From contig PLOH01000106.1 of NCBI GenBank assembly GCA_003142955.1, positions 1 to 34,001 on the forward strand: a stretch of 34,001 nt of DNA, in the 5' to 3' direction. Made by a program: the position numbers and the translations under genes. Origin of the DNA: Opitutia bacterium. GTDB taxonomy: Bacteria; Verrucomicrobiota; Verrucomicrobiia; Opitutales; Opitutaceae. Below, piece after piece: positions 25,309 to 33,359 of the stretch (position 1 is its first letter; each line of letters opens with the position of its first letter). A model generated the notes under the pieces. It searched no databases and was not told the origin of the DNA. It saw only the letters and a program-made list of their open reading frames with translations.

Positions 25309-26298
25309 CTATTTCGGCCAGACGCCTTCCCAGACCGCAAGTATCCGGTCGCAGGTGCGGTTGAAGGCCTCGTCCACCTTGCGGCGGCCCGGATCGGCGT
25401 CGTACCAGGCGATCATCTCTGCCGCGCCGCGGCTATAGGGGATGCTGCAGACGAAATCCGGCACCAGCCGCTTGATCTTGCGGTTGTCGAAAATCATGCT
25501 GTTGCTCTTGTCGCCGAGCAACCCGGCCCCCCAGCCGGGATCGTAGGCCGCCAGCACGTCCGAAGGAACATGCACCATGCGCGGCTCGGTTCCGGCGGCG
25601 CGGGCCACGATCTCGAAAATCTGGTTCCAATTCAGCGACTCGTCGGAGGTGATGTGCACCGCCTCGCCGATCGCATGGGAGTTGCCGAGCAGCCCGACCA
25701 GCCCCCGGGCGAAATCGCGTTGGTGGGTGAGGGTCCACAGGGAGGTCCCATCGCCATGCACGATGACCTTTTGCCCGCGCCGCATGCGATCGACCACCGT
25801 CCAGCCACCGTCCATCGGGACGAGGGTACAGTCATAAGTGTGCGAAGGCCGCACGATTGTGATGGGATACTTCTCTTCCCGAAAAGCGCGCACGAGGCGC
25901 TCTTCGCAGGCGATCTTGTTGCGCGAGTACTGCCAGAACGGATTGTCGAGAACGGTGGATTCCGTGACCGGCAGCGAGGCGGGCGGCGTTTGGTAGGCTG
26001 ACGCGGAGCTGATAAAGACCAACTGCCGGGTCCGGCCGCGAAACAGATCGAGATCCGCCTCGATGTGATCAGGGGTGAAGGCAATCCAGTCGACCACGGC
26101 GTCGAACGCCCGGTCGCCCAACGCCGCGCGGGCGGAGCGGGAATCGCGCGCGTCGCCGCGCAGCACCCGCGCTCCTTCCGGAGTCGGTCGGACCGACTGC
26201 CCCCGATTCAGCAGATAGAGCTCAATGCCTTGGTCCAGCGCCCGTCTGGAACACGCTGAACTGATGATGCCCGTGCCGCCGATGAAAAGGACCTTCAT
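25309..26298 (-). CDS. NAD-dependent epimerase/dehydratase (extended SDR family)
   Basis: The 329-residue protein starts with the Rossmann motif VLFIGGTGIIS (4-13) and has the catalytic Tyr-x3-Lys at 124-128 (WQYSRNKIACEE) after the SSASAYQ strand. Later motifs IVRPSHTYD and LTHQRDFARGLVGLLG are typical of this subgroup, which is related to chloroplast CSP41 and to uncharacterised bacterial epimerases. It probably acts on a nucleotide sugar, but no partner gene shows which. I place the start at the ATG at 26298, since the Rossmann strand begins there; an upstream frame to 26379 lacks similarity. Confidence 0.92.
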   Translation of the reverse strand: MKVLFIGGTGIISSACSRRALDQGIELYLLNRGQSVRPTPEGARVLRGDARDSRSARAALGDRAFDAVVDWIAFTPDHIEADLDLFRGRTRQLVFISSASAYQTPPASLPVTESTVLDNPFWQYSRNKIACEERLVRAFREEKYPITIVRPSHTYDCTLVPMDGGWTVVDRMRRGQKVIVHGDGTSLWTLTHQRDFARGLVGLLGNSHAIGEAVHITSDESLNWNQIFEIVARAAGTEPRMVHVPSDVLAAYDPGWGAGLLGDKSNSMIFDNRKIKRLVPDFVCSIPYSRGAAEMIAWYDADPGRRKVDEAFNRTCDRILAVWEGVWPK

Positions 26299-26648
26299 GT
26301 TCGTCAACTTGCAGCCAATCCTCCAAACAGGCAACGGGAATGGCAGCCCGCGAGTTAGGATCATCGGGGCAAGCCCCAAGGCATTTGATCAAACCAACGC
26401 CGACTCGCCGGGTCCGCCTTTTCTCTCTCTTTTGTCGGAGCCGGCTCGCCGGCAATTCAGCGGATGGTCCATTTTCGTGCGTTCGAATCGCCGGCAAGCC
26501 GGCTCCGACACTCCAACCAAGCCGAGGCAAGCTTCGGGGAATCGGACCCACCGCGAATGAACCGGTCCTACTCTTCACTTGAACCCGACCAAGGAATGGG
26601 CTAAACGCTAGACGCGGTCTTCAAGAATTGTAGCCAACCTCCTCAACT
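26299..26648. other. Intergenic region between divergent genes, holding a REPIN
   Basis: This 350 bp gap carries the leaders of the SDR gene (minus) and the coiled-coil gene (plus). A GGGGC-AA-GCCCC hairpin lies near 26363-26377 and the REPIN at 26433-26510. Just before the coiled-coil gene, TTGAAC (26579) and TAAACG (26602) are 17 bp apart and could be a weak sigma-70 promoter. No gene or RNA is seen. Confidence 0.5.
26433..26510. repeat. REPIN-like pair of inverted REP palindromes
   Basis: The left unit starts TGTCGGAGCCGGCTCGCCGG at 26433; the right unit, read on the other strand from 26510, starts TGTCGGAGCCGGCTTGCCGG. Over about 26 bases the arms differ at two positions. Each arm holds its own GCCGGC palindrome. 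A spacer of about 26 bases separates them. The sequence pattern matches the units at 14861 and 21021. Confidence 0.8.
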
Positions 26649-27233
26649 ATGACTGATTCAATCCTCCCCACCCCCAAGAAAAGTTTCTCCGCGACGGCCA
26701 TCGCCATCGGACTCCTCGTCCTCGCCATTGTAGTTGTTGCATCAATACTCGGTACCAAAGTTCGCAACCTGAATGAGCGCCTCGCCAAGAGCGAAGCCGA
26801 CCTGGCCCAGGCCCACGGCCAAACGGCGGAGGGCCAAACTCAGCTGGAAGGTGTCAAGACCGGTGCCGCGAAGCTCCAAGCCCAACTGGATGAGGCCAAG
26901 GCGGGCGCCACGAAGCTGCAGGCCCAAGTGGATGAGTCCAAGGCGGGAGCGGCCAAACTGCAGTCGCAGCTGGATGAGGCCAAGAGCGGATGCGCCAGTC
27001 TTCAGACCCAGGTGGATGAGTCCAAGGCAGGAGCGGCCAAGCTGCAGTCGCTGTTGGCTGACGCCAAGAGCGGACACGCGACGTTGCAAACGCAGGTGGA
27101 TGCCGCCAAGGCTGAGTCGGCCAAGTTTCAGGCGCAGTTGAAGGATGCCACGGCTAATGCCGCCGACCTGCAGGCGAAATTGGACCTGGCCAAAAGCGAA
27201 ATCGCCAAGCTGCAGCCGAAGCCGAAGAAGTAG
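26649..27233 (+). CDS. Membrane-anchored repetitive coiled-coil protein
   Basis: The 194-residue protein has a short cytoplasmic start, one membrane helix at about 15-35 (ATAIAIGLLVLAIVVVASIL) and then a continuous predicted coiled coil to the C-terminus. From residue 72 to 183 it is eight tandem units of 14 residues (two heptads) such as GAAKLQAQLDEAKA, with Leu and Gln/Val/Leu at core positions and Ala, Lys and Glu elsewhere. It ends in a Lys/Pro tail. This should form a rod projecting into the periplasm, for spacing or for holding the envelope. No function is known; it resembles Lpp-like or tropomyosin-like spacers only in design. The SUI1-type gene follows by 89 bp. Confidence 0.8.
   Translation: MTDSILPTPKKSFSATAIAIGLLVLAIVVVASILGTKVRNLNERLAKSEADLAQAHGQTAEGQTQLEGVKTGAAKLQAQLDEAKAGATKLQAQVDESKAGAAKLQSQLDEAKSGCASLQTQVDESKAGAAKLQSLLADAKSGHATLQTQVDAAKAESAKFQAQLKDATANAADLQAKLDLAKSEIAKLQPKPKK
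26862..27197 (+). repeat. Eight tandem 42-bp coding repeats
   Basis: Units of 42 bases encode the 14-residue double heptads of the coiled-coil protein. Units 1-6 are closest to each other, with blocks such as GATGAGTCCAAGGC recurring in alternate units, so there is a two-unit (84 bp) higher-order pattern. Units 7 and 8 have diverged. The pattern suggests growth by unequal exchange or slippage. Confidence 0.75.
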
Positions 27234-27259
27234 TCAGTTCGCCGTGTTGTCCGGCCGGG

Positions 27260-27288
27260 AGTCTGTCGGGTTTTCATCCCGACAGGCT
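27260..27288. terminator. Strong hairpin between the coiled-coil and SUI1-type genes
   Basis: AGTCTGTCGGG (27260-27270) pairs with CCCGACAGGCT (27278-27288) around TTTTCAT; eight inner pairs are perfect and one outer pair is a G-U wobble. It begins 27 bp after the coiled-coil stop codon. There is no T-run after it, so it is either a weak terminator, an mRNA 3'-end stabiliser or another palindromic repeat. CCCGACAGGCT also occurs in the hairpin at 10367-10396. Confidence 0.5.
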
Positions 27289-27322
27289 GTGGGCCTGTTG
27301 CACCACCCCCACTGGAAGTGCG

Positions 27323-27736
27323 ATGAGCACCAAAAGTAAGATTCCGACCGAGGGAGGTTCGCCGCTTGCGCAGAATCCGTTTGGCGGTTTGGACGGCGCT
27401 GGTTTGCCTTCCGCCGTTGCCGGGCGCCCGCCGGAAGCGGCCACGAGTGCCCAGCCGCCGCCGGTGAGAAACCGCGGCCGGGTGGATATCACGCGGCAGA
27501 CCGCCGGGCGAGGTGGCAAGACGGTGACGGTTGCGAGTGGCTTTGTCGGGATCGGTGAGGCGGAAAAGGAACAGTTGGCGAAAAAGATCCAGAAAGCCTG
27601 CGGCGCGGGCGGTACGGTGAAGGACGGCTGTATCGAAATCCAGGGCGACAAGCGCGACCAGGTGGCGAGGATTCTCAGCGAAGCGGGATTCCGGCCGGTG
27701 TTTGCGGGTGGAGGTTTTGGCGGCGCCAAAACCTAA
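27323..27736 (+). CDS. SUI1/eIF1-like translation factor (YciH type)
   Basis: The 137-residue protein has a variable Pro/Ala-rich N-terminus (1-50) and an SUI1 domain at about 52-131. Family features seen are TAGRGGKTVTV, GEAEKEQLAKKIQKACGAGGTVKDGCIEIQGDKRDQV and the C-terminal FRPVFAGG. In eukaryotes eIF1 controls start-codon choice; bacterial YciH-type proteins are thought to act on initiation fidelity or under stress, and are not universal. In a genome with few Shine-Dalgarno motifs, a role in start selection is attractive but unproven. The ATG at 27323 has a weak GGAAG upstream. Confidence 0.9.
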   Translation: MSTKSKIPTEGGSPLAQNPFGGLDGAGLPSAVAGRPPEAATSAQPPPVRNRGRVDITRQTAGRGGKTVTVASGFVGIGEAEKEQLAKKIQKACGAGGTVKDGCIEIQGDKRDQVARILSEAGFRPVFAGGGFGGAKT

Positions 27737-27775
27737 TTAACGAGTGAAGGCAGAGTTGATCGAATAGACACGGCC
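27737..27775. repeat. Dispersed repeat, copy C (right-end fragment)
   Basis: Directly after the SUI1-type stop codon, CGAGTGAAGGCAGAGTT followed by GAATAGACACGGC matches the right end of copy A (5489-5526) at about three quarters of positions, and copy B less closely. No left end could be found, so it is a fragment. It lies between convergent genes. Confidence 0.45.
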
Positions 27776-27805
27776 CCATCGAGACCCGCTACAACGCAAG
27801 GGCTG

Positions 27806-28684
27806 CTAGGCGGCCAGTCCGGCGGCGAGAATCAAAGCGCTCTTGGCGCGATTGAGGATATAAAGATGGTAGCCGGGCGCACCGCGGGCCAGGAGATCCC
27901 GAATCTGGGTCAACGCCCAGTCGATGCCGATGGTCTCGATGACTTCCGGCTCGTCACCCGCGACTTCGAGGCGTTTGACGAGCTGAGCGGGCAGAGAGGC
28001 CCCGCATAGCCCGGTAATGCGTTTGATCTGCTTAAGCGAGAGCACCGGCATGATACCCGGAACAATCGGCACGGTAATCCCGGCGGCACGGCATCGGTCG
28101 ACGAAGCGATGGTAGACTGTGTTGTCGAAGAAGAGCTGGGTGGTGATGAATGATCCGCCGGCCTCGACCTTTCGACGGAGGTTGGCAAGATCGGCGTCAA
28201 GTGTGGGCGCCTCCGGATGTTTTTCGGGGTAGCCGCCGACGCCCAGGCAGATGTCGGGATGCAGGTCCTTGAGCAGGGCGACAACATCACAACCGAAGCG
28301 CAGGCCGTCCTTGAATGCCGTGGTGGCGGTCAGTTCCTTCGGCACATCGCCGCGGAGTGCCATGATATTGCGGATGCCGCGTTGATGGTGGGCGTCGGCA
28401 ATGGCGGCAATTTCCTCCCGGGTGTGGTTCACCGCAGTCAGGTGGGGCATGACGGTGAGACCGAAATCCTCCCGGAGCATGGCCGACACCTGTGCCGTGC
28501 GTTCGCGCGTGCTGCCGCCCGCGCCATAGGTGACCGACACGAAGTCGGGCGAAATCCGGCGCAGCGCCGTGGCCGTCTGGCGCAGGGCCTCGACGCCGGC
28601 GGCGTCCTTCGGCGGGAAAAATTCGATCGAACGCAGGGGGCGTCCCTGGGCAAAGAGTTCGGAGATGGGTCGGTCCGCTGGCAT
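27806..28684 (-). CDS. metF: 5,10-methylenetetrahydrofolate reductase
   Basis: MetF reduces methylenetetrahydrofolate to 5-methyltetrahydrofolate, the methyl donor for methionine synthesis, with FAD bound in a TIM barrel. The 292-residue length is normal. Family motifs seen are SIEFFPPKD with the catalytic Glu, SVTYGAGGSTRERT, PHLTAVNHTREEI, NIMALRGDVP, GGYPEKHPEAP, FITTQLFFDN and VPGIMPVLS. The start is the ATG at 28684; an open frame extends upstream to 29020 but runs antisense into the next gene. The 112 bp between metF and the divergent membrane protein gene show no SAM or SAH riboswitch that I can recognise. Confidence 0.96.
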   Translation of the reverse strand: MPADRPISELFAQGRPLRSIEFFPPKDAAGVEALRQTATALRRISPDFVSVTYGAGGSTRERTAQVSAMLREDFGLTVMPHLTAVNHTREEIAAIADAHHQRGIRNIMALRGDVPKELTATTAFKDGLRFGCDVVALLKDLHPDICLGVGGYPEKHPEAPTLDADLANLRRKVEAGGSFITTQLFFDNTVYHRFVDRCRAAGITVPIVPGIMPVLSLKQIKRITGLCGASLPAQLVKRLEVAGDEPEVIETIGIDWALTQIRDLLARGAPGYHLYILNRAKSALILAAGLAA

Positions 28685-28796
28685 CAACCCATCAACAGGT
28701 GCAGATCGGTTGAACTCTGTAAAGGGAGGAATCGCGCCGACGCCTGAAGCAGGCCAACAACCTTGCCATACATGGGCACGACGGACTGAATGAATC

Positions 28797-30140
28797 ATGC
28801 CCCAGGCGCCCGTTTCGGTAACCGCTCCGAATCCAGCTTCCGGCGGCGAGGCCACGCGGATTGTTTCAATCGATGTGCTTCGCGGCCTGGTCATCACCCT
28901 GATGGTTTTCGTCAATGACCTCGCGGACGCGCCCCACGCGCCTTCCTGGCTCAAGCACGTTGGAATCAACGCCGACGCAATGCGACTGCCGGACGTTGTC
29001 TTCCCGGCCTTTCTGTTCATCGCAGGTGTGTCGATCCCGCTCGCGTTCGGGCGGGCGTTGGCTCAGGGGCAGACGCGCCGGCAACTCCTTTGGAAGGTGC
29101 TGGTGCGCACATGTGCACTGCTGGTCATGGGTGTGGTCATGGTCAACATGGAAGAGCACGAGCCGTGGGCGCAGGGTCGGTGGGGCGTGCTCGCCTACGT
29201 CGCGATGTTCCTGGCCTTTGCCATGGTTCCCGGGCAACCGGGCCGAGCCCGGGCCATTCTTCACGTCGGCCGCATTGTCGGTGGAGTCGCGTTGGTCGCG
29301 CTCGTGCTCGCCTATCGCACCGCCGACGGCAAAATGATGGTTCTTGGACCGCTCTTCGATCCGGCCGACACGGTTTGGCTGCGACACTCTTGGTGGGGTA
29401 TTCTCGGGTTGATCGGCTGGGCCTATCTGGTCGCGTCACTCGTGTATCTGGCCGTCGGACACCGGCGGGAATGGCTGGTCGGAGCGACGGGTTGCCTGAT
29501 GTTGCTGTATGTCGCCGCCGAAGCGAATCTACCCGCGCAACTCGCCTCGCGTTCGTGGCTGGCCTGGGCGATGCCAGTGCTGCTTGCGCTGGAGGCGGGG
29601 TTTGGCTGGGTCAATTCCCACGTCGGCATCGGAGGGACGCTCGGCTCGCTGGCCTCGATCACGGCGGCGGGATGCTGCCTTGGCTCGATTCTCGCCGCCA
29701 ACTCTGAGTTGCGACAACCGGCGCAACGGCTGCGGTGGGCGCTGGTTTTTGCCGTCGGGCTGTTTCTGGCAGGAGTGCTGCTCGACGCTCCTTACGGCAT
29801 CAACAAGATCCGTGGAACCCCGTCGTGGTGTCTGTTTTGCGCGGCGCTTACAACCGTGGCGTGGGCTCTGCTCTACTGGCTCCTCGATGTGCGCGGTGTC
29901 CGCGGGTGGAGCCGGCTCGTCCAACCGGCTGGCGCCAATCCACTCCTTGCCTACCTGCTGCACCCGTTCTTTGGTTTTCTGGTTGGCCTCGCGGGCGAAA
30001 GAGCACTCGGGATCGTTTTTTTCTACCGCGATCCCCGCCTGCCCGCTGTGATCTCGGTGCTGGGATCACTGGTGATGGCATTTGCCGTGGTTCAAGCCAC
30101 CGGCTGGATCGCACGTGCCGGATACCGGCTGAAGGTCTAG
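28797..30140 (+). CDS. DUF5009/HGSNAT-like membrane acyltransferase family protein
   Basis: The 447-residue protein is an integral membrane protein with about 10-12 hydrophobic helices. The N-terminal signature RIVSIDVLRGLVITLMVFVND, with PDVVFPAFLFIAGVSIPLAFGRA, is typical of the family that includes bacterial NagX and human heparan-alpha-glucosaminide N-acetyltransferase. The motif GVLLDAPYGINKIRGTPSWCLFCAALTT and the end segment ANPLLAYLLHPFF also fit. In this family an acetyl group is moved across the membrane to an amino sugar, or the protein transports sugars; the exact role here is not known. The ATG at 28797 is supported by the position of the first helix. Confidence 0.88.
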   Translation: MPQAPVSVTAPNPASGGEATRIVSIDVLRGLVITLMVFVNDLADAPHAPSWLKHVGINADAMRLPDVVFPAFLFIAGVSIPLAFGRALAQGQTRRQLLWKVLVRTCALLVMGVVMVNMEEHEPWAQGRWGVLAYVAMFLAFAMVPGQPGRARAILHVGRIVGGVALVALVLAYRTADGKMMVLGPLFDPADTVWLRHSWWGILGLIGWAYLVASLVYLAVGHRREWLVGATGCLMLLYVAAEANLPAQLASRSWLAWAMPVLLALEAGFGWVNSHVGIGGTLGSLASITAAGCCLGSILAANSELRQPAQRLRWALVFAVGLFLAGVLLDAPYGINKIRGTPSWCLFCAALTTVAWALLYWLLDVRGVRGWSRLVQPAGANPLLAYLLHPFFGFLVGLAGERALGIVFFYRDPRLPAVISVLGSLVMAFAVVQATGWIARAGYRLKV

Positions 30141-30162
30141 TCTGCCGGGAGAAGGCGGCACG

Positions 30163-31398
30163 TCACCTCGGCTTCTTCTCCGCGGGTGCCGGCGGGACGG
30201 GCTCGAAAAGCTCCTCACGCTTCTGGGGAAGGCTGGTAAAATTCGAATCGAAAATCTGGAACGCCCGCTTCGCCATGAGCGCGTTGATCGTGGCGCCGGC
30301 ATCGGAACTGGTGATGAAGGCATAAACCGGCCCGGCGGGGTTCGTCTCGGTTTTGGGCTCGTCCGGTTTTGCCGATGGCACTCCTGCCGGATTGCCGGGT
30401 GCCGCGTTCGGAGGGCTGCTCTCCGTGGCTGTGGCCGGTGCAACTGCGGTCAGGGTGGTGGCCGGCTCGCCTTGGGCGGCGGTCGAGCCATCATTTCCTA
30501 GGGCGGCCTTCTGGCCTGCGGCGGCTGCAATCTGGCCTTTGACTTCGGTCTTCGGAGCCTCGATGACCTTCCGCTCCTCCGGTTTGCGGCCAATCTCGAC
30601 TCTGATGGTCTTGTGGTCGAAGGTCGTCAGCTTGACGGTGCGGCTGTGTTTGCGCGCCGCTTCAACGTTGGCATCATTGGGGGCGGAAGTATCCTGGAAA
30701 CGGAGGCTGGTGAACGAACTGAGCAGCGACGTGATCTGGTCGCTCTTGATCCGCTGGCCGGCAGGCGCCTTTTCTGCGGCCCAGGCGTCGCCCTTCTTGG
30801 CGCGGCTGGCGGTCACGGGCGCTCCGTCGCCAAACGCAATCTCGACTTCCGCAATCTCGTCCGGCTTGAGATCGAGCAGGAGAGTGTCAACCCAGTTCTT
30901 GGCCGTGGCGTCGATGAAGAGATTCAAGTTGGCCAGGTAGCCTTTCTTCTCGTCATCGAACCGGACGAACCGCCCGCCGCCCTCCGCGTCCTTGCCGAGA
31001 GTGAGCTTCCACAACACCTGGTCTGCGGAATCGAGCAGCGCAATCGACGTATCCTTGAATTCGAGACGCGCGAAACGTTCGGGATTCTGGGTGACCAGTC
31101 GCTGGATCTTAGCGCTGGTCAGATCGTCGATGAATCGGCTGAGCTTGGAGAAGTCAGCCGGAATGTCGTAATAGGAGGGGACGATCCATTTGCCCTCCGG
31201 CTGCCTGGCCAGGATCACGGTCTTGCCCTGGTCGGACAAAAGGATTTTCGAGGTCTTTTCCAGCACCTTCGCGTCGAACACTGGTTGCTTGGTCCGCAGG
31301 TCAATCCCGGCCGGCCTGCGGGGACGCTGCAGAAAATAGGCGGCGAGGGAAAGAACGGCGAGAATCGCAACGACAAGGACAAGGGTTTTGAGTTTCAT
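30163..31398 (-). CDS. DUF4340 domain protein, third gene of a GldF/GldG-like cluster
   Basis: The 411-residue protein has one N-terminal membrane helix (5-22, TLVLVVAILAVLSLAAYFL), then extracytoplasmic beta-rich repeats of the DUF4340 type (VLEKTSKILLSDQGKTVILARQPEGKWIV, followed by RFIDDLTSAKIQRLVTQNPERFARLEF). A low-complexity Ala/Pro/Thr linker at about 285-360 precedes a short C-terminal domain (YAFITSSDAGATINALMAKRAFQIFDS). DUF4340 genes often follow GldG-like genes, as here with a 27 bp gap, so it is probably a periplasmic accessory part of that ABC system. Function is unknown. Confidence 0.88.
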   Translation of the reverse strand: MKLKTLVLVVAILAVLSLAAYFLQRPRRPAGIDLRTKQPVFDAKVLEKTSKILLSDQGKTVILARQPEGKWIVPSYYDIPADFSKLSRFIDDLTSAKIQRLVTQNPERFARLEFKDTSIALLDSADQVLWKLTLGKDAEGGGRFVRFDDEKKGYLANLNLFIDATAKNWVDTLLLDLKPDEIAEVEIAFGDGAPVTASRAKKGDAWAAEKAPAGQRIKSDQITSLLSSFTSLRFQDTSAPNDANVEAARKHSRTVKLTTFDHKTIRVEIGRKPEERKVIEAPKTEVKGQIAAAAGQKAALGNDGSTAAQGEPATTLTAVAPATATESSPPNAAPGNPAGVPSAKPDEPKTETNPAGPVYAFITSSDAGATINALMAKRAFQIFDSNFTSLPQKREELFEPVPPAPAEKKPR

Positions 31399-31425
31399 CG
31401 CGGGCGAAAACGGAAGGGCTCCGGG

Positions 31426-33327
31426 TCATTGCTTCCTACGGTAATAAAACCACACGCCAAAACAGCCGACCAGAACCGGCGTGGTGAAAAGATTGAGGAT
31501 CAAGAGGCGGTTCTCGAGCGCGGCGATTCCCTCCCGGAGGGATTTGCGAATCTCCCGACGGCTGGCGCGCAGCTTCACCTGCTCATGGCGGAAATCGTCG
31601 ATTGCCTTGGTAATCTCGGGGGTGGCCACGAGCCGTCCGCCTTCGGTCTTCTTGCCTTCGAGTTCGGTTAATTGGCTTTCGACCTTGTGGAGCTTGCCTT
31701 CCAACTCAGTCAACTGCTCCTGGTTCTTCTGCTGGGCCTTGATCTCCATGTCTTCTACCACCTTGAAGGGTCGGACGGAGATGCCTTTGCCCCGGATCGA
31801 AATCAAATCCTGCGATCCAGAGAGGAAATCCAGGGCGTTGTTGGCGAAATCAAGGTTGTCGTTGATGGGTTCGGCAGCACTGGTGCCCAGGAAGTTGAGT
31901 TTGCGGACACTATAATCGTCGAACAGCCAGTCGGTGTCGGCGATCAGCAGCAAGGTTGACTTGCCCACGGAGGCCTTGAGCGCGGGAGGAGCCTTGGACT
32001 CGGCTTGTGGAGTTGGAACAGGTTTTTTCTCCTCTGGCTTCGCGTCCGGTTTCGCGGGCTCGGCAGGCAGGCCGTCGGGAAAGGCGCTGCTAAACTTTCC
32101 CTGGATCAAGGCCGCGAGCACTTTCTTGCCGGAGGGCGTGATCTGGCGCCCCAGTTCTTCCGGCGGAGTCATGCCGATCGCCATGCCCATGAGGGTGCCG
32201 CTCTGCGCCGATGATTCGAGCAGCGGCGTGAGCGTGAGCCCGCTGGTGTCTTTCAACGAGAAACTACCGGCCTCCACCAGCAGCATCGACTCAAGCTGGC
32301 TGGTGGGCAGCGCCGTGCTGTTGAGATAATCTTTGGTGACATTGAGCCAGATCGGATAGCGGACGACGGAGCCGGGAGAGATTCCGCCGACCGGCATGGC
32401 CTCGACCGGGTCGCCCACGACGGATTGCGGATCATAGACAATGCCCCAGCCCTTGAAGAGGACGGGCAGATCGCTCGAGACGCTGGGGGTGGGTCCGCCC
32501 ATCATCGCCATCTGGCTCCCGCGAGCGCGGAAATAGCGCGAAGAGGGATCAACGGCGACAAAGACCGGCTTGCCGGCCAGCAGGAACTGATCGATGGCAA
32601 ACTGAAGCTTCGGCGAGAGATTCTGCGGATGGATGACGGCGAGCACGTCGAGATTCGCCGGCAGGACGTCGGCGGTGGCTTCGACGGGCACAATCTCGAA
32701 CGTCTTCTCCCACTCGCTGATCACCATCTGGTTCTGGGGCATCCGGCCGCTCTGCATCGCCATGTAGTCCATTTCGGGCCGGAGCGGCACTCCGCTCAGC
32801 AGGCCGAGCTTGCGGCGGTCGACGAGCTGCGCCTGGTACAGCAGCTGCGAAAGATCGTATTCGAGGAACTGTTCCCGCTCGGTGACCAGGGCAGGGATGA
32901 CCTTCTGCTGCTCGGCCTGGATGGCGACGAGCCCGAAATAATACTGCTCACCGGCCATCCGCGAAGTCTGCGGCGCGATCCCGGCAGCCGTTGCCTTCTC
33001 CTCTTCGGGCGTGTCAGGCTTCGGATCAATGACGTTCAAGGTGATCTTGCCGTGGGCCGAGCGAACGTACTGGCCGAGCATCTCCTGCACGCGCTCGGCA
33101 TAGCTCTTGATGTCGACCGGCAGCGTGCTGGAGCTGCGGGAGAAATAGAAATCGAGCTGGACCGGTTCCTCGATCTTGGCGACAAGGGCTTTGGTGCCGG
33201 CCGAGAGCGTATAGATTCTTTGGGCCGTGAGATCCAGTCGGGTGGGCAGCGACGAGGCGAGATAGTTGATAAGGACGAGGCCGGCGAAAAGCAGGGCGAC
33301 GGAGAGAAGTTTGATTCCGGATTTCAT
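31426..33327 (-). CDS. GldG-like ABC transporter auxiliary protein
   Basis: The 633-residue protein starts with a membrane helix (about 7-26, LLSVALLFAGLVLINYLAS) followed by LPTRLDLTAQRIYTLSAGTKALVAKIEEPVQLDFYFS, the hallmark of GldG-like ABC-transporter-associated proteins. A large extracytoplasmic domain follows, with a Lys/Pro/Ala-rich insert near 425-450, a coiled coil near 540-600, and a last membrane helix (about 610-630) ending in YYRRKQ. In Bacteroidetes GldA, GldF and GldG are needed for gliding; outside that group the substrate and role are not known. It lies between the GldF-like permease and the DUF4340 gene. Confidence 0.92.
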   Translation of the reverse strand: MKSGIKLLSVALLFAGLVLINYLASSLPTRLDLTAQRIYTLSAGTKALVAKIEEPVQLDFYFSRSSSTLPVDIKSYAERVQEMLGQYVRSAHGKITLNVIDPKPDTPEEEKATAAGIAPQTSRMAGEQYYFGLVAIQAEQQKVIPALVTEREQFLEYDLSQLLYQAQLVDRRKLGLLSGVPLRPEMDYMAMQSGRMPQNQMVISEWEKTFEIVPVEATADVLPANLDVLAVIHPQNLSPKLQFAIDQFLLAGKPVFVAVDPSSRYFRARGSQMAMMGGPTPSVSSDLPVLFKGWGIVYDPQSVVGDPVEAMPVGGISPGSVVRYPIWLNVTKDYLNSTALPTSQLESMLLVEAGSFSLKDTSGLTLTPLLESSAQSGTLMGMAIGMTPPEELGRQITPSGKKVLAALIQGKFSSAFPDGLPAEPAKPDAKPEEKKPVPTPQAESKAPPALKASVGKSTLLLIADTDWLFDDYSVRKLNFLGTSAAEPINDNLDFANNALDFLSGSQDLISIRGKGISVRPFKVVEDMEIKAQQKNQEQLTELEGKLHKVESQLTELEGKKTEGGRLVATPEITKAIDDFRHEQVKLRASRREIRKSLREGIAALENRLLILNLFTTPVLVGCFGVWFYYRRKQ

Positions 33328-33359
33328 CGGGTGATCAGAGCGGATGGGGCCAGGGCGGA

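Noticed and set aside
26862-27197. Regular 42-bp repeats that could suggest a CRISPR array
   Set aside because: They are contiguous, have no spacers and encode an in-frame double-heptad protein.
28685-28796. Possible SAM or SAH riboswitch ahead of metF
   Set aside because: I looked for the known conserved cores and stems and found none; the region is only 112 bp and shared with a divergent gene.
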